From a virus: a stretch of 20,407 bases of DNA. Below, one piece after another: positions 8,380 to 13,790 of the stretch. The notes beneath the pieces were generated by a model. The model was given only the letters and a program-made list of their open reading frames with translations, was not told where the DNA came from and ran no database searches. The stretch's first letter is position 1. Each line of letters opens with the position of its first letter. The DNA is taken from IMG/VR virus record IMGVR_UViG_3300022198_000284, positions 1 through 20,407 of that record; one strand, written 5' to 3'. The translations under genes and the position numbers were made by a program.

Positions 8380-8766
8380 TTAAGCTGCGGTGATGTCTAA
8401 GTCACCTGTCGGTATTTTCAAGATATCGCCGTTAGCAATCAGCTTTGGCGTGGTGAACGCGCCGTGGATCAACAAGTTGCCACCGCTGAGAGCATCAAAA
8501 ATTCCGAAGTGGCTTACTGTACCCCAAGAGCCGGTGGCTGCGTTGAACTCAACCGCCGCACTATTTGCGGTTGTGCCAGATGCTGCGGCTGTAAATGTCG
8601 CCACCTCACGCGCATAGTTATTGCCGGTCAACTCGGTGCCGCTGTTGTCGTCGTTAAACGATGCAGTCGACAGGCCGACGTAAACTGTGGTCGGCATCGT
8701 ATACGCGCCGGTTCCAAGGATATGGTCGAGAATTTCATTCTCAAGATAGTCACTCATTGCAGACAT
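8380..8766 (-). CDS. Small virion-type protein (128 aa)
   Basis: ATG 8766 has GGAGAG upstream at about 7 nt; an internal Met at residue 4 is the only alternative. The opening MSDYLENEILDHILGTGAYT, the TVYVGLSTASFND segment, NNYAREVATFTAAASG and the HFGIFDALSGGNLLIHGAF block form a pattern I recognise in many phage genomes, where it is annotated as a hypothetical or tail protein. It is beta-rich after a short N-terminal helix. The neighbours are the adaptor on one side and the repeat protein on the other. It is probably a minor head or tail structural protein; its exact role is unknown. Confidence 0.78.
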   Translation of the reverse strand: MSAMSDYLENEILDHILGTGAYTMPTTVYVGLSTASFNDDNSGTELTGNNYAREVATFTAAASGTTANSAAVEFNAATGSWGTVSHFGIFDALSGGNLLIHGAFTTPKLIANGDILKIPTGDLDITAA

Positions 8767-8769
8767 AAT

Positions 8770-9414
8770 TTAGCTCTCCGCTGCTGTGTTTTGCCGCTGG
8801 TAAATGCTGCTCATAGCCAGCGAGCCGGTGCCATAATGTGAGCGCTCCTCGTCAATTTTTATCTCCTCAAGCGCCAAGTTAAACCGCTGGAGATATTGAG
8901 AGGCACGCTGCTCATCCAAAAGGTAAGCATACGCCTCAGCCAACGCTCCGTAAAGGTAGGCATCCGGCGAGCGCGACAGAATGTTGTTTGTCTGGTTTAC
9001 CGCTGACAATGGCGTAATAGAGCCAATGTAAACGATCTCCAAAGAGTAAGTCGTGTCTGGCACAGGGCGCAGCTTAATCTCGTCGCCGATAATGCTGTAG
9101 CCAAGTGGCTTGCCCTGACCGCTCGACGCAAACTTCTCGTCCAGAGCGACTGGGCTGTAATAGCTAAGAACGGTCAGCGGTGATGTGTTCAGCTTTACCT
9201 CACGCACCTCACGCAAGTCGGTTGGCAGCGACAGGTATTCGTTGCCGCCAACAGTCGACGCTGTCGCGCGCTTTTCCTGACTGCGTGTTTCAAGCTCGCG
9301 GCTCATGCGCGCCTCAGCCATCGTGATAAAGTCAGGGATTTGCGCCGTCAAATCGTCGCGCGCCAAAAAATTGGCTACAGCGGTTTGGAGGTTTGTGTAG
9401 GTATCAACTGCCAT
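8770..9414 (-). CDS. Head-to-tail adaptor-like protein (P22 gp4 type)
   Basis: A 214 aa protein starting with a TGATG overlap with the upstream stop. The N-terminus is MAVDTYTNLQTAVANFLARD, followed by DFITMAEARMSRELETRSQE, the typical helical start of phage gp4-like adaptor proteins. A beta-rich middle has LPTDLREVREVKL and IGDEIKLRPVPDTTYSLEIV. The C-terminal helical region reads SRSPDAYLYGALAEAYAYLL, then RASQYLQRFNLALEEIK. Proteins with this arrangement form a ring under the portal and continue the DNA channel to the tail. Its position downstream of the capsid gene and upstream of the gp10-like protein fits that order. Assignment is by motif recognition only. Confidence 0.78.
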   Translation of the reverse strand: MAVDTYTNLQTAVANFLARDDLTAQIPDFITMAEARMSRELETRSQEKRATASTVGGNEYLSLPTDLREVREVKLNTSPLTVLSYYSPVALDEKFASSGQGKPLGYSIIGDEIKLRPVPDTTYSLEIVYIGSITPLSAVNQTNNILSRSPDAYLYGALAEAYAYLLDEQRASQYLQRFNLALEEIKIDEERSHYGTGSLAMSSIYQRQNTAAES

Positions 9415-9737
9415 CAGATATGCCCGCCACCAGTTCTAAAATCTCTGTTCTCGTTACTGTTCAGCCACGCCTTCCAGCCCTTTGGGTTTTCCTGCGGTGT
9501 GCCGAGCGTCTCGATTAGGTGATTATACACTACATTTGGTATTTCTGCTACGTGCTGCATATGGCGCTGGGTATTGCCAATCATGTTGCCCTTTGTGTAG
9601 TCGTTATTCATTTGACGGTTTAGCTTTACCAGCGTGTCAAAGCGCTGGGTCGTCTCAATGATGTCCGTGCCATCAGAGCGCTGATCCATTACCACCTCTT
9701 TGGCGGTGTAGGGGTCGGTATACAAAACTCGTTTCAT
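9414..9737 (-). CDS. Conserved small protein downstream of the capsid gene (107 aa)
   Basis: The start ATG 9737 is preceded by GAGGGAG at 5 nt and lies just after the terminator hairpin that follows the capsid gene. Residues 28-60 are helical (TQRFDTLVKLNRQMNNDYTK). The C-terminus is the recognisable part: HVAEIPNVVYNHLIETLG, then NPKGWKAWLNSNENRDFRTG and a final GGHI. This WK.WLN..ENR.FRTGGG ending recurs in small proteins encoded after the capsid gene of podovirus-like phages. It is probably a head completion or minor head protein. No known catalytic residues. Confidence 0.75.
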   Translation of the reverse strand: MKRVLYTDPYTAKEVVMDQRSDGTDIIETTQRFDTLVKLNRQMNNDYTKGNMIGNTQRHMQHVAEIPNVVYNHLIETLGTPQENPKGWKAWLNSNENRDFRTGGGHI

Positions 9738-9757
9738 GTCGTCTCCCTCATAGAAGA

Positions 9758-9781
9758 GAGGGGGCAGTCGCCCGCCCCCTC
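9758..9781 (-). terminator. Terminator hairpin after the capsid gene
   Basis: In the 51 nt gap after the capsid stop, the minus strand reads GAGGGGGC, an 8 nt loop, then GCCCCCTC: a perfect 8 bp GC-rich stem at 9781-9774 / 9765-9758. It is followed by TCTTCT rather than a clean T run, so it may terminate only partly. It could also stabilise the 3' end of capsid mRNA. Partial termination after the capsid gene is a common way to make capsid mRNA more abundant than downstream tail mRNA. Confidence 0.6.
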
Positions 9782-9788
9782 CGATTTA

Positions 9789-10989
9789 TTATGATCCGTT
9801 AAGATCGTAGACAACTGCGTGTGCCTTAGGCGCGGTAGGCTTGAGCGCCCACTCAGTGACCAGGTGCGACGTTTTTGCGTCACCGTCCTGGCTAAGTTCC
9901 TGCTCAAGGAAGTTACGTCCGTTCAGTGTGCAGATTGACACGAAGTCTGGGTCAATCAAGAACACCCGGTCGTTACCCAACAAGCGTGATGGAACGGCCT
10001 CAACAGTACCGAAGTCGGTCAGGAAAACACTGGTAGACCCGACATATGTGACTTCTTTAGCGGCAGTCATGTTTACGTCGTTTGACACCAGATTGCCTGA
10101 AGCAGACAGGTCTGAGAAGTTCGCACGGTTGGTCGCTGACGCGATCATCAGGCGAGGGTTTCCACCGTCTGTCCACGCATCCTGCATCCCATCTTCGATG
10201 AGCGCCAGGGTTAATGCGCGAGCCGTTCCTGACGTGATTGTTGTTGTGCCGTCGGCACCAACAGCAAACGCACCAGTTGCGCCAACTGAACCGTTTGACA
10301 TCCAGCAGGTCAGTGAAGCTGACTTGCGTGGGTCTGAACCGTCGCGTGCAACGTCTGTGTCACCGATTGCTTTTTCGATGTCCCGGCGAAGCTCCAGGGC
10401 CTTCAAGACCTTCTGGTAGTTGTGTTCCCGCTCTCTCCCGGCGCTGTCGACTGCATCCAAAGTCCCGGATGTAGCAAACACCTTCTTTGAGATTTGGTGG
10501 TAGTTACCAATCCGTGCAGTTGGTGTTGCCGCAGCAGTTGCGGTGGTTGCACCTTCGTTGTGGTAGTTCGTTGCCGCATTTTCTTCAACTAAGATCGCTA
10601 ATCTTAATCCGTCTTTTTACAGACTGCTCATGCTTTCACATGAGATGAGACTATATCATCACCCCGATTTGGGGTGCTGTGCGCTTCCACTCGCTTGAGT
10701 GTACTCCCCGAAGGGATAGTCGTTGCACCTTCCTATTTCTAGGCTTGGCTCAGGATTGCCATATCTTTCGACTTAGGGTTTCCCTGAGTTCACACAGTTT
10801 ATCCCGCGCTGGTCAGTGTATAGTTAACGCGGCGGTCAGCTCCTGAACTTGCCATTCGACGAAAATGCCGTTTGAGGTTTCTTTTTTCACATTGGAAAAA
10901 ATTGGTGTTTCTGCCGGATCAATCCGGTAGATGATGTCGGCGAGTTGTTCTTTCTCACCGACCGCGTTTTGGGTCGTAAAGACAGCCAT
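9789..10989 (-). CDS. Major capsid protein, split by a group I intron
   Basis: Exon 1 is 10989-10827, starting at an ATG with a strong GAAGGAG site. It gives MAVFTTQNAVGEKEQ, then RIDPAETPIFSNVKKETSNG and WQVQELTAA. Exon 2 is 10576-9789, giving ATNYHNEG, RIGNYHQISKKVFATSGTLD, REREHNYQKVLKALELRRD, NGRNFLEQELSQDGDAKTSH and a C-terminal KPTAPKAHAVVYDLNGS. The joined product is 316 aa, reading QELTAA-S-ATNYHNEG across the junction. This matches the SU10-like / DUF5309-type capsid family as I know it, in which an acidic EG follows about seven residues after the N-terminal block. An unspliced ribosome stops at TGA 10815-10813 after 58 codons. Exon 2 alone has an open frame back to GTG 10481 but would lack the N-terminal arm. 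The scaffold gene lies immediately upstream (18 nt). Confidence 0.9.
10577..10826 (-). ncRNA. Group I self-splicing intron (IA-like, no ORF)
   Basis: About 250 nt, minus strand. Hand-drawn helices: P1, exon CCGCGU (10832-10827) with GCGCGG (10809-10804), giving a U-G pair at the splice site; P3 UGUGUG (10796-10791) with CGCACA (10683-10678); P4 CUCAGG (10788-10783) with CCUGAG (10754-10749); P6a CCUA-GAAA-UAGG (10743-10732); P7 GACUA (10721-10717) with UAGUC (10653-10649); P7.1 UCCC-UUCG-GGGA (10716-10705); P7.2 CACUC/GAGUG (10701-10688); P8 CACCCC/GGGGUG (10676-10660); P9 CUCAUG/CAUGAG (10644-10627); P9.1 GUCU/AGAC; P9.2 8 bp (10608-10588). The core contains the familiar GGCAAUCCUGAGCCAAGC and GGUGCAACGACUA strings and the GAUAUAGUC of P7. 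Two extra hairpins between P7 and P3' are a subgroup IA trait. The 3' end is less certain: G10577 is favoured, G10589 is possible. Confidence 0.93.
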
Positions 10990-11007
10990 TTTTTTGCTCC
11001 TTCGGGC

Positions 11008-12021
11008 TTACCTGCCCATTAGAAATTCAACAGCGGCATCAACCGTTCCAGCGCTTTCAAAACGCTTTTTCGCTTGTTGCCGAGAACGACTAGCAACTTC
11101 TCGCTTGGTCTTTGGACGTCCTGCCTTAGCCATCTTTGGTGCCTGCCTTGCACGTTTCTTGGCGTCGGGTTTCTTCGACTGAAGATTGTCCCATTTCCAC
11201 GCCTTGTACAAAAGCTCTATAGCCCTAGCGTCTGAGGCATTTGCAATTTCCTCTTCACTAAAGCCAACGCGGCGTTGTGCATACTTAATGACTTCCTGAC
11301 GCTCAAATTCTCTTGTCTCGTCATTCTTCCATTCCGGTATGCGGTCGAGCATTTCGGCACGTTGATTTTGCAGGTGCTGTTTTAGTCTCTGCTCCTGCTC
11401 GTATGCCTGCTCTTGTGCGATGCGATACCTTTCGGTTTCAACCTGCTTTTGCTGTTCCTTGTACTGGTCGTACTCGGTCTTGGCTAAAAACAAGTCACGC
11501 TCGCTCATTGTTTCGGCTAATGCTCTCCAGTCAGGTTCTTGTTCGACTGTCTGACGGATTTGGGCGCTCAACAGATCAAGTTGCTGCGCGTAAGCGTCGC
11601 GGAGTTGCTTTGTTTGAGCCGCCTCAGCCTCAAAGGCTTTGCGCTGCTCGGCAAGTTCCATCGACTTCTTAGTAAAAGACCGCTGGCGCTGATAACCGTT
11701 TCGCAGCTCGTCTAGGTCTACCTCTACCTCTTCGCCGTCTATTTTGACTTTGTAGGTTTGCTGAGGCTCCTCGTCGTCTGCGTCGTATTCATCATCGTCG
11801 TAGTCTTCTTCGCCGTCATCGGCATCATCATCCACAAATTCCTCATCCGGCGTCTCATAGACGTTATCGGGTTCAGACTGTGCTGCCTCTGCCTCAGGCT
11901 GTTGAGACCGATCTTCGGTCTCAGGCCGCTCTTCTGTTGCATTATCCACTGGAGGATTGCTCAGAAGGCTAATTGCATCATTCATTGAAATAGTGCCGGT
12001 TCCTGCTGGATTGTCGGACAT
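11008..12021 (-). CDS. Capsid scaffolding protein (337 aa)
   Basis: The start ATG 12021 has AAGGTGAT upstream. Residues 46-86 are extremely acidic (VDDDADDGEEDYDDDEYD). Residues 88-112 give YKVKIDGEEVEVDLDELRNG, a small beta-hairpin motif frequent at this place in phage scaffold proteins. Residues 112-240 are a long Gln/Glu/Lys/Arg coiled coil (EQRKAFEAEAAQTKQLRDAY, then QEQAYEQEQRLKQHLQNQR). The C-terminus is basic (KKPDAKKRARQAPKMAKAGR), as expected for the part that contacts the coat protein, and ends TVDAAVEFLMGR. It lies directly upstream of the capsid gene, the standard order. Acidic head, coiled-coil centre and basic helical tail are the classic scaffold layout. No protease motif is visible. 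Confidence 0.85.
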   Translation of the reverse strand: MSDNPAGTGTISMNDAISLLSNPPVDNATEERPETEDRSQQPEAEAAQSEPDNVYETPDEEFVDDDADDGEEDYDDDEYDADDEEPQQTYKVKIDGEEVEVDLDELRNGYQRQRSFTKKSMELAEQRKAFEAEAAQTKQLRDAYAQQLDLLSAQIRQTVEQEPDWRALAETMSERDLFLAKTEYDQYKEQQKQVETERYRIAQEQAYEQEQRLKQHLQNQRAEMLDRIPEWKNDETREFERQEVIKYAQRRVGFSEEEIANASDARAIELLYKAWKWDNLQSKKPDAKKRARQAPKMAKAGRPKTKREVASRSRQQAKKRFESAGTVDAAVEFLMGR

Positions 12022-12028
12022 AATTAAA

Positions 12029-12316
12029 TCACCTTAATTTTGTTACAGTTGCACGCCGCCTGAAATCGTCAAGCTGCGCTTCTGCTAACTTACCATCCTC
12101 TATAACACTTTGAAAATACCCCTTTAAAGCGTTGAGGGATTGAGACAAATAATAAACTCGCTCTCTATTCTCCGTGTCCTTGACGTCGCTACTCTTCCAA
12201 GCCGCTGTAAATTGCTCGTCCAGATAGTCAAACGCCTCGTTTAATAACTCATTGCGAAGCAGTGCCTCAGCCCTCTCAGCTCTGGCCTGCTTATCCCTCA
12301 CCTTATGTTCGTCCAT
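12029..12316 (-). CDS. Small helical protein upstream of scaffold (95 aa)
   Basis: ATG 12316 is preceded by AAGGGGAG, and the gene lies 9 nt after the previous stop and 7 nt before the scaffold start. The sequence is almost entirely helical and charged: RAERAEALLRNELLNEAFDY, then AAWKSSDVKDTENRERVYYL, and a C-terminal GKLAEAQLDDFRR. The pattern of LL.E...EAF, AW.......D...RE and GKLA..QL recurs in small phage proteins placed just before scaffold or capsid genes. A role in capsid assembly or as a minor internal head protein is an inference from position. Confidence 0.75.
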   Translation of the reverse strand: MDEHKVRDKQARAERAEALLRNELLNEAFDYLDEQFTAAWKSSDVKDTENRERVYYLSQSLNALKGYFQSVIEDGKLAEAQLDDFRRRATVTKLR

Positions 12317-12325
12317 AGTCTCCCC

Positions 12326-13396
12326 TTACGAAAGTAGTGTGTACCCCGACAGTTGTGGTGGGCGCTGGAAATATTGCGGGTATGTCGCGCCCTGACGCCG
12401 GAAATTAAGGTTGGCTGCCGCAAAGTCCTGAGGCGTGCCAAAGCCTGCGCCATATTGCTGCTGGAACTGCGGCAGGCCAGTAGGTGCCACGTCGAGCAAG
12501 CCCATACGCGCATACGCGCCATCTGCCGGCGGCACGACTGAGCCTACATCGCCGGGAGCGCCTGCGCCGCCGCGTGTGTCTAAACGGCAAGCGTTTAGCT
12601 GCTCGTCAAAGATGTAGCCAGCGTCGCATTGGCCGGTGACAGGATTTACTGGTTTGACAGTTTGTGTGCCGTCGTCTCTGTCGCCTGCGTTTATGCTGTC
12701 CCCTCTGGGGTCTACACCCACAATTACATTTCCAAACTCATCAGTAATTGCCATAATACCTGATGTCGTTCTGCCAAATGGGTCTCTTCCTGTTGGCCCG
12801 CGTAAATTGCGAGACTGCAACGAAGCTAAAGCAGATGGGTCTAAGCCGGAGCCGATTTCTCTTGGTGTAATGCCGATAGAGCTAAGGAGACCCTGCGGAT
12901 ATCCTGCTGCTGTTGCCGCGAGATTTCTGACATTTTGCAGGGCAATATAGCCAGCGACAGGGTTATAAGACATCATTGCCTTGGCCTTAGCTTCACGCCT
13001 AGAAAGGTCTTGAAGGTCTGCATTTAATTGCTTTAGCGCGTCAATCTCTGACAGTTGACCGATACCCATAATAACGTCTCGGGACGCTTGAGTGCCGGTA
13101 TCAAATCCACGCGACTGAGTAATTTGTTCCTGTGTTGGGTCAGGAGTGCCAAAATCTTTTGCGGCAGCTCTGCTGATTGTGTCGTAGCTGTCGTTGCCAC
13201 CATTACCAGTAGGGCCTGACGTCGACGCTACGCTGTTGGTGATGGAATAATCCTCTTCAGAAAAATCCAAATTTCCAGAATATGTGGGTCGGCTATCAGC
13301 ACCGCTATCAGTGTCCTCACTAGAGCCAAAGCAGAACATCTGGCGCTGCATATACTCGCCGTAGTCAAAACCATCAATTAGATCGCGTGAACGCAT
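12326..13396 (-). CDS. Virion-type protein with CxxGYxFD cysteine motif (356 aa)
   Basis: ATG 13396 overlaps the end of the HlyC-like gene by 23 nt but has a good GGAAGG site upstream. Met16 and Met20 (MFCFGSSED) are alternative starts; many relatives begin near such an MCFG motif. Residues 20-100 are Ser/Gly/Asp/Thr-rich and look disordered. A helical stretch follows (LSEIDALKQLNADLQDLSRR, then YNPVAGYIALQNVRN). Later come GIMAITDEFGNVIVGVDPRG and a small cysteine element QCDAGYIFDEQLNACRLDT, and the C-terminus is Pro/Gln/Gly-rich (FQQQYGAGFGTPQDFAAANL). The position between portal and scaffold suggests a head or ejected protein. I do not know its function. Confidence 0.68.
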   Translation of the reverse strand: MRSRDLIDGFDYGEYMQRQMFCFGSSEDTDSGADSRPTYSGNLDFSEEDYSITNSVASTSGPTGNGGNDSYDTISRAAAKDFGTPDPTQEQITQSRGFDTGTQASRDVIMGIGQLSEIDALKQLNADLQDLSRREAKAKAMMSYNPVAGYIALQNVRNLAATAAGYPQGLLSSIGITPREIGSGLDPSALASLQSRNLRGPTGRDPFGRTTSGIMAITDEFGNVIVGVDPRGDSINAGDRDDGTQTVKPVNPVTGQCDAGYIFDEQLNACRLDTRGGAGAPGDVGSVVPPADGAYARMGLLDVAPTGLPQFQQQYGAGFGTPQDFAAANLNFRRQGATYPQYFQRPPQLSGYTLLS

Positions 13397-13790
13397 AACC
13401 TGACCTTCCTTTCAATGATCTCAACCATTGACCTTTAATTTTGTCGCCATACCTTTTGCCAAGTTCATCCCTGACATATTTAACCCAGCTCGCCTTTAGT
13501 CCAAATGGCGAGACGATGTCTGGAATAAACAGGTTGTCGCCAGTCTTCCATTCATCGAAACCTATTGAGCGCTCGCCAGCCACAAGCTGCTTTACAGCCT
13601 CGTCGCCGACAAACGCGTAAGAGAAAAACGCCACCGGCTTGTCGTTTTCCCTTATCAAAAAATACTGCCCCTTTTCGATGGGCTGTAAGAAAAACCGCTT
13701 TAGTGCCACCATTCTCCAATTATTATAATAATCGAAAAAGCTGGCTAAATATACCACCTCACTAAATACGCGATTAGCCTGCGATCCCAT
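13374..13790 (-). CDS. HlyC-like (toxin-activating lysine acyltransferase family) protein
   Basis: A 138 aa protein starting by TAATG overlap with the portal stop. Compared from memory with HlyC, it aligns without gaps from NNW (23-25) to GQY (41-43), which corresponds to HlyC RNW...NQY. It then follows the family: KPVAFFSYAF for YPVAYCSWAN, EWKTGDNLFIPDIVSPFG for DWTSGDRKWFIDWIAPFG, and WVKYVRDEL for LYKYMRKKF. Asp91 falls on the catalytic Asp92 of HlyC. The position of catalytic His23 is Tyr22 here, so activity by the known mechanism is doubtful. HlyC enzymes transfer a fatty acyl group from acyl-ACP to lysines of RTX toxins; no RTX protein is present here. It may modify a virion or host protein, or be a GNAT-fold structural derivative. 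Confidence 0.72.
   Translation of the reverse strand: MGSQANRVFSEVVYLASFFDYYNNWRMVALKRFFLQPIEKGQYFLIRENDKPVAFFSYAFVGDEAVKQLVAGERSIGFDEWKTGDNLFIPDIVSPFGLKASWVKYVRDELGKRYGDKIKGQWLRSLKGRSGYAFTRSN

Noticed and set aside
8464-8841. Plus-strand open frame of 125 codons opposite the adaptor and 128 aa genes
   Set aside because: Antisense to two conserved genes, Cys/Arg-rich nonsense composition and no start signal.
9841-10419. Long plus-strand open frame (192 codons) opposite capsid exon 2
   Set aside because: It lies wholly antisense to the conserved capsid coding sequence, has no promoter or ribosome binding site, and its product resembles no family. It is a by-product of codon bias in the real gene.
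10403-10989. Capsid gene read as a pseudogene, a frameshifted gene, or as starting at GTG 10481
   Set aside because: Exon 1 and exon 2 both encode well-formed, conserved capsid sequence with a strong start site. The interrupting segment folds as a full group I core, and no single-base shift rejoins the frames. A start at 10481 would remove the conserved N-terminal arm and has no clear ribosome binding site.
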